64,000 bases of DNA from Pyxicephalus adspersus (taxonomy: Eukaryota > Chordata > Amphibia > Anura > Pyxicephalidae), in assembly GCF_032062135.1 (NCBI RefSeq), contig NC_092863.1, forward strand, positions 19,364,303 through 19,428,302, read 5' to 3'. Below are positions 12,651 through 23,189 of the stretch, piece after piece. The notes under the pieces are model-generated. The model saw only the letters and a list, made by a program, of their open reading frames with translations. It did not search any database and was not told the origin of the DNA. Made by a program: the position numbers and the translations under genes. Position 1 is the first letter of the stretch; every line of letters begins with the position of its first letter.

Positions 12651-13050
12651 TTTATTGCAAGTGACCAAATGATGGACGCTTAGATATTAAAGGCACATGA
12701 ACAGATAGAAGTGGTCCCCCCAGCAAAACTTTGGATAGAATCTCCTGCACCCTTCCACACACAAAAAAGAGGAGACTCCCCAGGTTATCCTGCAACTTCA
12801 AGAGTCATAGGGGTGATAGTACACCCCTGCATCAATATCTGGAAAATTGAGCTGTGGGGGGCACTAAGATTTGTGTTCTGACACCACATAGGTAGAGTTC
12901 TTGTCTAATTTCTACCAGATTAATTTCCAGTACTAAAGGTCCTTAATTGCCCTGTTTCTAATGTGAGCTATGCATTTCAACTAGTCCAAGTAGCATTGGC
13001 TGGAAATTACAGAATGACCCGTGTCCCTCTGTCCCATGCTCTCTATAAGT

Positions 13051-13317
13051 CAATGTTTTGGAGCTTGCGGACCACTAAATGTACAGACTCTGGACCCCGC
13101 ATGCGCGTAGGATCGTGTGTTACTCAAAGGGGAAGAAACTTCCCCCAGAGTGACGGCATGATGCCAGAACCCCCCCACTCACCCATCGCAGGTCTGAGCC
13201 ATCCAGAGACACAACCCACCCACGGGAGACATGGTCCACGGCTCTGGCCGGTGTGCCCCACCCCCCAAGCGGGGTCCTTCTCCTGACCCTACTGGGCCGG
13301 GGGGTTGGGGACTTCTG
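13051..13317 (-). mobile_element. hAT MITE with perfect 8-bp target duplication
   Basis: Flanked on both sides by CTATAAGT (13043-13050 and 13318-13325), the 8-bp duplication expected of hAT insertion. The left end CAATGTTTTGGAGCTTGCGG and right end TTGGGGACTTCTG are diverged inverted termini. The interior matches, in reverse, the copy at 15417-15763: CCCATCGCAGGTCTGAGCC, GACGGCATGATGCCAGAAC, GCATGCGCG. It is 267 bp and non-coding. The 107-residue open frame inside it is a by-product. Confidence 0.85.
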
Positions 13318-13562
13318 CTATAAGTAACAATATCCTACTACATGGACATGCCAGTTTAAAAACTGCAAACATAAACTAGTTTAAAAAACTAGGTTTATCT
13401 TATCTGCACAATTTATATTTGTCATCTATTTAAGCAATTTGTACAATTATTATTTTACAAACTTAGAGCTAGCAAAAAATGAGTATACCACACCATCTAT
13501 CAATTCAAGGCTCCATGAGCGAGATGAATTGCTGTCCCCGTGGTAAAGAAAGATGTCACTGG

Positions 13563-13576
13563 GTTTCCATAGCAAC
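13563..13576 (+). promoter_or_regulatory. possible RFX-type X-box
   Basis: GTTTCCATAGCAAC is an imperfect inverted repeat with the spacing of the RFX X-box consensus (GTTNCC, two bases, GGNAAC-like). It sits in a stretch (about 13510-13700) that looks less AT-driven than its surroundings. A chance match is possible; there is no nearby gene to give context. Confidence 0.25.
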
Positions 13577-14617
13577 TCTTGCTGTAGATTCATTTATGCA
13601 TTTCAATATGTAGAAATGATACTGATGGCTGCACTTTTAATGATTGGGAGATGTGGAGCCAACTGTAATGGTTCCTAGACATTGTGCTGTAACAAGACTC
13701 TGTCAATAATGCCTGGTTTTAGTGGTTCATGGAAGGTGTACATCCTTCCAATCCATTTTACACAGTAACTACAACAGTTTTAGGGCCATCTGATGAAAGT
13801 ACTTATTTTGTAATAATTAACCATAGCAAGCAGATTAATTCTATATAATCTTATCGCAGGTTAGAAATTTTCAGGAAAACAGAACGGTCTGGCATTGTAC
13901 AAAGTATAGCATGGTAAAAAAGATGCGAGCACCAACATTAGAAAGGTTAATGCAATGTACAGTAAAAAGCTTTGACTATAATTACCTGGTTCTTTGTGTA
14001 ACAGATAATCACAGAGTCACTCCTGCATATAAAACAATTATGTCAATGCAAATTGCTCAATGATAGCAGGGCATTTTCACCATAAGGGAGTTTTTCCCTT
14101 TTCTTAAGCAAGTTTTTTAATAAAATTACCCCCTATCTGATAGGAGATCATTAAATGTATGGGAAAGATGAATGCTATTTCAGTGGTGACACTAAGCATT
14201 AGTTACTTTGTGATAAAATGATTCAAATAAAGCATGCACATACAATATGAGATAACAGCTTTTAGGTAAAGGAAAAATGGAGAAGAGTTTAAACTTCTTT
14301 TTTTATTGATTAGGAATCCTTTTTATTGGTCTTCTTGATGATTGCCATAGTTATGCATATATGTAATGTATATAAGTAAATGGTAGGCCAAAATGTTTGA
14401 GTTTTCACTGATAAAGAAGTTGAAAGAAAATCCTCCAATGGGTAAACCTGTATTGGTGGTCACTATCTACGAGGATATCCTCTTACTTTGGAGACATCTT
14501 TTTGTTTTTTTATAAGGGATATCTCCCTGAAAGGTTACAGTGAGGAATTGAAAAATCTGACACTGACACCTAACCCTTCCCTACTTTATCCAAATTATAG
14601 TATATTAAATTTATACC

Positions 14618-14656
<39 letters not shown>

Positions 14657-15416
14657 TAGATTGTGGACTTTGTACAGCCCTGCGTAATATGTTGGCGCTA
14701 TATAAATACTGTAAATACTTATAATACTCTATAAATACTTATAACATTAATAATAATATCAATTAAAAAATGGCTTAACATACACTTCAATTTCAGTACA
14801 ATAAACAGCCTGAAAACTGACATATAGCAACAACAAAAACAAAAAACTTTGGAAGATATCCAATAGGGGTTAAGTTACCAAGTGTTATGTACCCTATCGT
14901 TTAAAATAGGTATTACACAATTTTACAAAAATCCCAATTTTGAAATGACAGGCTGGCAAACATTACTGTTCTGGGTCCCTGGTTTTATCCCTGTATGACT
15001 AGACATGCACTTTACCTAGCAGGAGATAGGTAGAATCATTGATATAAATGGGTGTGTTTACTATTACTCTTTTTGAATATTCTATAATTTACATTTTAAA
15101 ACACGTTCAATGCCTATAATTCATATCTCATTTCCAGCTCTAGGGTACTGCAGGCAATGATTATTTAATTCATTGTAATAAATAAGGCCTATGATGTTTA
15201 GTTTTAAGCATTATAAGTACATTTTCCTTTCATTGGCAAACTATTTGTTGGGTAAATAAGACTAAATAAAATGAAACATTTTTTGGAAAAGAGGGAATTG
15301 TGCCCACAGATGATTGGTTTGATGATAATTGACATTATGTATAGAGGTAACTGGGGTAGCAGAAATAATGTATTGATTAGGAATGTAGAAGAAACTGGAT
15401 AACCTTTATTGTAGAA
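13577..15416. other. mostly unannotated DNA with TA tract and repeat head
   Basis: No gene seen. A TA microsatellite lies at 14619-14653, followed at 14654-14720 by a minus-strand fragment of the shared repeat head (CTGCGTAATATGTTGGCGCT). The rest is unique AT-rich sequence. Confidence 0.55.
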
Positions 15417-15763
15417 CAGCAGTCGCCAACTGGTGGTCCGTGAACCACTGGTGGTCCCGGAGAAAATTTTGGTGGTCTGTGGCTCTGGCTGGTGCGTCCC
15501 CCAGCAAGGTCCTTCTCCTGAATCCCTTGGGGGGTGCACCGCCCAGAGCCGGGGACCATGCCCCCCGTATGGATGGACACAACCTGCCCACTCTCTCCTC
15601 GCAGGCTTAGACCTGGTATGGGAGAGTGGATGGGTTCTGGCATCATGACGTCAATCTTGGGGAAGCTTCTTCTCCTTTAAGTGACACACGGCTCCCCATG
15701 CATGCGCGGTCCGGATTCTGTGTATTTAGTGGTCCATGAAGTCCGAAAGGTTGGCAACCACTG
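15417..15763 (+). mobile_element. hAT MITE, same family as 13051-13317
   Basis: Left end CAGCAGTCGCCAACTGGTGG, right end GAAAGGTTGGCAACCACTG. The flanks TTGTAGAA and TTATACAA agree at six of eight positions, a decayed target duplication. The interior has GGAGAAAATTTTGGTGGTCTG, CGCAGGCTTAGACC, CATCATGACGTCA and CATGCATGCGCGG. Overlapping open frames on both strands (61-111 residues) have no family signature and come from the repeat. Confidence 0.8.
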
Positions 15764-18586
15764 TTATACAATATATTTTATAATTTTAAAAAAGAAGTCG
15801 TGTAAGATGTTTCAGGTAAGTATAATACATCTTCAAATAAACATTCAAATATCAGGGTTGTTAAATAAGGAGTGTAAACAGAATCACTAATTATCTTACT
15901 TACTGTACCTTTGTTTCATAAAATATTCATCCAGGATGTTTTTGCTCCAACTTTATCCCTATATGGGCAATAATTAGTGAGTAATCCAACATACAGTATG
16001 TGTTTTTACCCCTCTGTCTTATAGCTATTATTGGGTAAGATTTATCTCAGAAACTTTTTTATTTTAACAAACTATTGATGAGCATTCATGCCTTTTTTAA
16101 TCACCTTGCTGGATAGAAAATAAACACTTTTACCACTTACGAGAACAGGAATGATGTTAAGAGATTGACACATAGGATTAGAGAGCCATTAAATGGAAGT
16201 GGATAGAGACATTCTATGTTCATGGTGATTAGCTGCTTTTTATACAACCTACACTATACACAGTGTTATATGACAATCTTCTCTTGTTCATACAGAATGT
16301 CACTAGTATAGACATAATGAAGTGTGCTCTTCTACTCCTCATTAGGCTACAGTGTTGTCAATAAAAGAGTCGATAAGGCTGGTTGATGGTATTGAGACTC
16401 AGAAAAAGAGTCTACACTGGCGCTATACATTGGAGCCTGTCTTTGTCACACACACTGACCAGGCAGCATGCAGATCAATACCTACCTCTGAATTAAACCT
16501 AAGTCATCAATCAGGCTGCAAGAAAAGGACACTGCAGGTCACAGTCCAATGGATAATCTCAATTCTCATCTAAGCTTTCATACTCTGTTCTGCAAGCTGC
16601 AGTCAGCCAGGAAGCTGGTTCTGCACTTTGATTTGATCCAAGTGAGTCAGGATGTATAGCCAGCTTCCTGCAGGTAACAAGCGGATCTACTATGATTAGT
16701 GCTTTAACTACACAAATAATGAAAGGCATAGCTACATGACACTGAAGCTTTTTTTTACCTGATTTAATGCATACATTATTATACACAGTGCTCATTGGGA
16801 AGGCAATAATTTCCTAAAATACCTTACATTTGTTATTTTAGATTCTGTTAATATTTTGCTGTTTAATATTTTAACATATGCATGATAGACATATTCAAGG
16901 GTAACCGAAACATTATGCAATCTGAATACAATGGGGTCTTCACTCAACACTGCCACCTGCTGAAATATTGCCTTGTTTTTATAGATAAGAAAAAAATTCT
17001 GAAACATCTCAATGCTACTGTCACGCTGTTTTGTTGTATTTGATTCCTAAACACTTATATTCTGCAAATTTTGTTTTCAGAAGTAGTGATTTTTCTTAAA
17101 ACACACAGCAGGATTAGACTTTTAATTTAAATAATATACTAATAAAGGAAGTAAGGTACTCACAAGTTTACTAGGTATAAATAAAAAGAAATAAGGCCTA
17201 AACAAAGAAAGGACTGGTAATCTCAAATATATACCATGTTTGTTCTTTGGTTAAGAATACCACTTTAACAATATAGTAAACATTTCAAGGGAAATTGCCT
17301 ACTTATTTAAAAAATATCAACTGTCCACTTTGACATATGCTATATGTTGACATTGTTGCAGGATGAAGATGCAAGAAAAGTCAACCTATAAAATACATTT
17401 ATGCTTTTGGTTGGGTAACAAAGTAGCTGATACCACTTATACTCCATTGCAAGTTTGGTCTAAGCCTATCTATTGTGTGATTTCCACTGATCAAACACAA
17501 AATCATAAGTATAATTTAAAATGTCAAACCATTAAGTCTTGCCATCCGGAACTAAATAATCAAAATCTTTGTCAGAAAGCATTTGGAGGAATAAAGCTGT
17601 TGTATGCCTTATATAAAAAGACATATACTGCATATCTTTGGTTATGCATATTTCTTCCTTATTTTATGTCAACAATGCTTTTAAGTTATATTAGAGGTGT
17701 GCTTAAATACTAAAAGGTTTATTATTATTTAATAACAGGAATAAAATAGAATTTAGTATAGTACTTTAGAGAGACTAGTAAATTAGGAGCTGTTAAGCCT
17801 ATGCAGCAGTGTTGGCATTCAAATTCCTAACTTCTATCTCATATTAGTTAGGTTTCATCGCAAATCCTTTCAGACATCCCAAAAGGATCACTGTGCATGT
17901 TGATAAATAAGTACACGCCAGTACCCGAAAGTAAAAAAAAAAATATGTAAATCATTTATATTGAACACTTTTTAAAATACAAAAAATGGTGCTTGTTTGG
18001 TGTTATAATTCTAATTAACTACTAATAGGGGAAATCGGCATGTTGTTATTCAACTCTCTCCAATAACATACTAGTGAAACACTTACACCAGAAGTTTTAA
18101 ACAGTTTTAAACTCGTTTTTAAAGCCAATAGCATAAGCACCTACAAAATAAAGTGTACTGCTTCTGTCTGTACAATTGATCAGTTTCTCTATATTATATA
18201 GATCCTGCCTCTTCTGCAGCTGTAACCACAAAGACGTGCATATTTTGTATTCTAGTATATTTGTTACCAGATTTATGTATTCAGAAGTTGTTGTCTTATA
18301 AGAGACTTGATGGATAACCTTGCTTTTGCAGAGCAAAATGACAGCTTCTCAGGAATGGTCATCCCCTGACCCTCATATACTTACCTTATGTCGGCTCCTT
18401 TGCAGCTCTTTGCTCCTCCATAGCTGATAACACTAGGTTATACTGTATACTAGGTATACAGGAGCTTGTAATCTATTTCTCTTTAACAGTGCCAACTTCT
18501 AGGCCCAGCACTGTCATCCACACAGCTGATCTCAGTGCCATATGCAGAATAGCAATAGTGAATTAAACTCTACCATAGTCATGCCA
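15764..18586. other. unannotated AT-rich DNA
   Basis: About 2.8 kb without a gene or a repeat I can name. The longest frame (17363-17713, 116 codons) has Tyr/Lys/Leu-rich composition expected of AT-rich random sequence and no neighbouring exon signal that I can defend. Confidence 0.5.
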
Positions 18587-19108
18587 TTAACATTTAATGT
18601 ACAGCGCTGCGTAATATGTTAAATTACAGGCGCTATATATATCCTGTTTAATATTAAAAAGTAATATGAAATTAGCACAGTCTAAAGCCAATTTTGAGAA
18701 GAAGCCAAATAACTGTATGTTTTTGGTAGGAAGCTGGAGTGCTTGCAGAAAACACAAACACAGGGTGCACATACAAACTCCTTGCAGATGGCGTCTTAAG
18801 CCGAGATTCCCACTCGGAACCGAATGCTGCAAATTTATATAGCACCATCATATTACGCAGTGCTGTACAAAGTCCATAGTCATGTCACTAACTGTCCCTC
18901 AAAGAAGCTCACAATCTAACGTCTCTACTATAGTCATAAATATAGTCTAAGGTGAATTTAGGGGGAAGCCAATCAACTGCATGTTTTGGGAGGAAACCCA
19001 CAGGGGGGAACCTGCAAACTTCATGCAGGTAGTGTGCTGGCTGGGATTTGAACCAAGGACCTAGCACTGCAAAGGCTGGATTGCTAACCCCTGAGCCACC
19101 ATGCTGCC
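18587..19108. repeat. cluster of three head-sharing repeats
   Basis: 18587-18640 is a minus-strand head (CAGCGCTGCGTAATATGTTA). 18660-18828 is a degenerate plus-strand type B body (GAAGCCAAATAACTGTATG, CATACAAACTCCTTGCAGAT). 18834-19108 is a clearer plus-strand type B copy with head, GTCATGTCACTAACTGTCCC, and a tail at GATTTGAACCAAGGACC. Successive insertions or tandem fragments of one family. Confidence 0.65.
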
Positions 19109-20409
19109 CACATAGCTAACTTCGAAACATTAACAAAAATCATTTGGCAATTAGATTCTATGTTTGCCGAACTCTATAATACCCATAATCTTCACCCAAA
19201 ATATGAGCATTGGAGGAAAGCAAGTTAACACCTGATAGTTTGCTGTGTCTTGCTTAACAATTCTTTGCTTCATGTTATTTAAAAACAATTTGTATCAAAA
19301 ATGGCAAACTCTACACACTATGTGCAGTCTGCTAATCGCTTCCTTGGAGATTCAGTACATACAGGACCATTCATAACATACTACATCAAAGTCAAAAGTA
19401 AAGCCAGCCTGTGGTTCTAATAATGTTTACAGAGTGGTGAAATAACTCACTTCAAGGATGGCTGTCAGCGAATGTAGTATTCAATTTCGGATAAAGTTTG
19501 TTGTAAGCTAACAGATCTGTCCCAGATTTTCAGAAAAAAAACTTTATCAGAATTCCATATGATGTTTCTATTGATGTTACTATTACAAGTACTACGTACT
19601 CCTATTTACTAGTAATGCAGCCTGGTATTAAATAATGGTAAGTAAAAAAAAAAAAAAGATAAAAAGAAATAAAGTATGTTAGGGCATTTCCTAAGCTTTC
19701 TTAGGAAGAGAATGGCAGAGCTTTAATCATTATTCTACTTTTATGTATAGAGCAATATTTTTATTATTATTTTATTACATCATGTGATGTAATTTTTAGT
19801 TACATTTGTGGAGGTGTAGCTGCTAATAGAAATACCCCAGAAATAAGCTTATTACTTACATGTGGGCAGGAGCCTGGGAGTCAAGGGATCAGCATTTATT
19901 TTCTGAAAAAGGAATACAAGAGACTGGGTAGGGAGGGTAACAAGTAGAGTTTTGCAGTACAGCAGGTAAAGCCAACATGTTGGTTGGAAATTTAGTGTAG
20001 AAGAGGAACTGTGATTAACTGTGATTTCTGCACTTGCAGCATTAAAAAGACAAAAACACAGAGACATGTGCATATAATGAGATGACGGTGGTTTGTTTTT
20101 GTGTCATAACATATGCCGTATATACTTATCCAAATATAAACCAAGGTACCTACTTTTACCTATCAGAGAAACTGAAAAACTACACTGACTTGAGTATAAA
20201 CCTGGGGTTTCAGTGACTGCCACTGAAAATGTTCATGTCGCAGTGGTAGAATGGAACTCTCATTCTTACACAAATTTCTCCTACTTCTTACAGGTTCCTC
20301 CTCTGCCTTAATTCTTTTTAAAAAAATCATCTGGGAGTCGTATCACAGATAATAAAAGTTTAGATTTCTGCTGAATGCTTTATGATTTAAACAAAATTTA
20401 ACAATTAAA
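19109..20409. other. unannotated AT-rich DNA
   Basis: No gene or repeat recognised. Poly-A run near 19647-19660. Confidence 0.5.
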
Positions 20410-20510
20410 GAGATGACAGAAGATGGCGGCAGTGCTTCCTCTGCGCCAGGACCAAGTGGAATCCCAGGACCGGATCGCAAGAAGGACCAGCATGGAGAAG
20501 GAAAAGATTG
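20410..20510 (+). mobile_element. TTAA MITE fragment (GGCGGCAGTGCTTCCTCTG)
   Basis: Contains GATGACAGAAGATGGCGGC, GACCAAGTGGAATCCCAGGA and GCAAGAAGGACCAGC. The same words occur, reversed, within 20890-21257, so these are two opposed copies of one family about 400 bp apart. Neither terminus is preserved here. Confidence 0.55.
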
Positions 20511-20889
20511 GGTGACCTTCATCCTAATGTTCAGCTTTATGGTTAGCATTTAACCTCCCCACTAGCATTTTCCATCATCATGGAATGTTTATTAGCTAAG
20601 ACCTCTGTCACCAACCTTTTATTGGGAAAAGAAAAGTAATCAAAAAGCATGGACCTATCTTGGAAAAAAATGTATGAAAAGTACAGCAACTGATTGAACT
20701 CTGAAATTACAAAATTTATTAAAAATATTTGTATGTACAACTTTTTAGTAACTTTTAAATTTAACCTTTACTAGTATTTGGAGAAACACTGTATTGCGTA
20801 CCCAAAATCTACTCAATTTAAACAAGTTGATTTTATTACTGAATTGTATAGTAAGACAATAAACTATAGACAGAAAATTGTTTAATGCA

Positions 20890-21257
20890 TGGCTGTTATA
20901 AGAAACTTTTTTTTAGATGATCATCCGTCGATGGTGCTGGTCCTTCTTGTGATCCGGTCCAAAGTTGTCCTGGGATTCCACTTGGTCGTGGCACAGAGGA
21001 AGTGCCGGGAGCCTCCATCTTCTGTCGTCTTTCCTGTTCTTCTTGTAGCAGCTGTGAAGGGCTCACTCTGCATGTGTGAGATAGGCATGCACAGAAGGAG
21101 CAGCTAGAGCCTCCCGGGATGTGTGACGTAGGTATCCCGGGAGGCTCTGCGCTCTCATTAAGTCTTGAGTGTTGCACTTAAAAAAAAAAAAAAACAACAT
21201 TTTTACTTATCTACCTATCTATGTAACGTAAAAATGTTGAGTTTAGGTACGCTTTAA
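20890..21257 (-). mobile_element. TTAA MITE (AAAGCGGACCTAAACTC family)
   Basis: On the minus strand it starts TTAAAGCGTACCTAAACTCA (TTAA at 21254-21257). It continues with a poly-T tract, a 12-bp-arm hairpin (21108-21119 with 21135-21146) whose loop holds TGACGTA, and then CAGAAGATGGAGGCTCCCGG. The far end is truncated near 20890. TTAA targeting suggests piggyBac or Kolobok. Non-coding. Confidence 0.65.
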
Positions 21258-21386
21258 TTTGATGTAGTATGTCATAATGTATACCAGTAACTGAGTAGGG
21301 AACATCGCATTAAATAATTTGGAAAGTCTATGGCAAGACACTCAAAGATGCCACATGGACAATATGAATCTCTTTGTGACCTGTAC

Positions 21387-21605
21387 TTAAAGTCTTTCTT
21401 TGACAATTGCAATCCAAGATGCTGCTGCTAAAAAGTCTAATCCCTTTCCATTTGCAATCCTCTGTGCCAAACCTGACAACTTTGTGGCTATATTATAAAC
21501 TTTACCAGCTATCCTTGCTGTGTCCTGTCTGACCTTATGAAAGGCCATTACATGGGTATCCTCCAATGGAGCATACCAGGCCTTCACATTAGATGTAGTA
21601 GGCAA
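21387..21605 (-). other. unrecognised open frame, possible element remnant
   Basis: A 72-codon minus-strand frame with a more balanced amino-acid composition than chance frames nearby, including KVRQDTARIAGKVYNIATKL and GLDFLAAASWIAI. There is no ATG; the frame opens at a TTG after an upstream stop. It could be a piece of a retroelement gag or similar gene, or chance. I do not recognise the family. It ends just before a type B repeat at 21780. Confidence 0.3.
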
Positions 21606-21779
21606 GGCCTAAGCCTATTGATTGACTGATTGTTCATCCACCAACAGTGTGTTGGGGAGAGAAAAAGTAGAGTCACTGCCCATGTCAAAAAAATCTCACA
21701 CTAACCATTCTAATGCAGAGTTATATGAATTACTTTTATGGGTTGTAAAAGAAGGTATGGAATTTTCATTAGGTTAGTT

Positions 21780-21950
21780 AGGTTAATTTGCTTCCCCCAA
21801 AATTGACCTTAGACTGTGGAATTGATATATATAGTTAGGGACATTAGATTTTGAGCTGCTTTGAGAGACAGCTAGTGACATGACAATGGACTTTGTACAG
21901 CGCTTCATAATATGTCGTCGCTATAAAAATACTGTGTATTAATATTAAAA
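21780..21950 (-). repeat. interspersed repeat, type B, partial
   Basis: Reverse orientation: GGTTAATTTGCTTCCCCCAA, a reversed GTGACATGACAATGGACTTT, then the reversed head CGCTATAAAAATACTGTGTA. The 3' body with the ACCCACGCA section is missing. Confidence 0.65.
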
Positions 21951-22343
21951 ATAATAATAAAAATTTTCCAAACATTTAATCACATATTGTTTACACACCG
22001 ATTTGATCCCCTTCAAAAATGTCTCCCATTCTCTCTTACACAGATTTTACAATATGCCCAGTTACGAACTCTTTGGTAAAACAAATATGTCTTACTTCAG
22101 TACCTTTCCAGAATCCAAAATAATCTGAAGATCACCAGGCTCCCTCTAGTGTTCGCATCATAGGAATATATGGAGAACACATTGGCAGTTATCAGGAAGC
22201 AGAATGGCTTTTTAACCAAGCTCATAACTGGTCAGGGTTCTACCTTAATAATAGAAAAAACAATGCAAAGTAACTGATTAGAAAAAATATTATAACACCC
22301 CATTATAAAAAAGATGGAGAAATAGGATACATAGAACCATAGC

Positions 22344-22377
<34 letters not shown>

Positions 22378-22393
22378 ATATATATATCTCTAG

Positions 22394-22428
<35 letters not shown>
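22344..22428. repeat. compound (TA)n microsatellite
   Basis: Two TA runs (about 22344-22386 and 22394-22428) separated by CTCTAGC. A short (CTAT)n run follows at 22528-22543. Confidence 0.9.
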
Positions 22429-22554
22429 GTAAATACATATTATGTGTGATAAATAGCTGGGTATGTATTAGCAAAAAGATAGTGGATTATAAAAAAAAAA
22501 CAGATCAAACGCAATGTATTTCTGATCTATCTATCTATCTATTCATATATATTG

Positions 22555-23185
22555 TGGCATAGCACAGGGGAATCGCTCATGGTAATGGGATGCTTACAGG
22601 GCAGATTAGAGGCAGCAGACTCCAAAAGTCCAAAATAACAGCAGTTTTTTTATTTGAATAGGCAAGTGCTACAACACACTGCCCAGCACTTCACAATAAA
22701 AACATTAAACAGTACCCGTCTGGGCATCTGGCTACCTCACTTAGGTGCCCACTTTTAATAACACACTATATCAGTACTGATCCACTCACAGTTTAGTAGT
22801 ACTTTTTGGCCACTGGCTTTCCTGGAACCTTCTGGCTCTCCCTCAGCCTGGCATTTACTCTGGCTCTCTCTCAGCCTGGCATCCACTCGGGCTCTCCCTC
22901 AGCCTGGCATCCACTCTGGCTCTCCCTCAGCCTGGAATCCACACTGCTCTCTCTCAGCCTGGCATCCCTCTCTGGGTCTCTCTCAGCCTGGCTCTCTCCC
23001 TCTGGCTAAGTACTTCCCCTGTCAGCCTCCCACTGAGCACACCTTCCCAGCCTCTCCCTGAGCACACCTTCTCACTTGCACCTGAGTGCAGGTGGATATT
23101 AACCCAGGATTAATATCCCACCCTTTCACTCCCTTGGCCGGCTCCAGGACCCTAAAGTACCGGCTTTCTTCCTAGAAACTTATCC
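22555..23185 (+). repeat. unclassified repeat-like block with minisatellite
   Basis: A G+C-richer block in AT-rich DNA, starting TGTGGCATAGCACAGGGGAA and ending against the Tigger element. It contains CCCAGCACTTCACAATAAAA and a 28-bp tandem repeat (22832-22999). The TG start and layout would suit an LTR, but no matching second copy or CA end was found. Class uncertain. Confidence 0.35.
22832..22999 (+). repeat. 28-bp minisatellite, six copies
   Basis: Unit CTGGCTCTCCCTCAGCCTGG plus eight bases (GCATCCAC-like, variable). Copies begin at 22832, 22860, 22888, 22916, 22944 and 22972, with the first four cleanest. The 28-bp period is not a multiple of three, so the open frame across it is not a repeat protein. 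Confidence 0.85.
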
Positions 23186-23189
23186 AAAC

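Noticed and set aside
13051..15763. Pro/Gly/Ser-rich frames (12963-13286, 15204-15648)
   Set aside because: They coincide with hAT MITEs with target duplications and have no family resemblance.
17363..17713. 116-codon plus-strand frame
   Set aside because: No recognisable motif; length is within chance expectation for 64 kb and amino-acid use follows base composition.
22806..23009. Ser/Leu-repeat protein frame
   Set aside because: Created by a 28-bp minisatellite whose period is not a multiple of three; no conserved peptide repeat.
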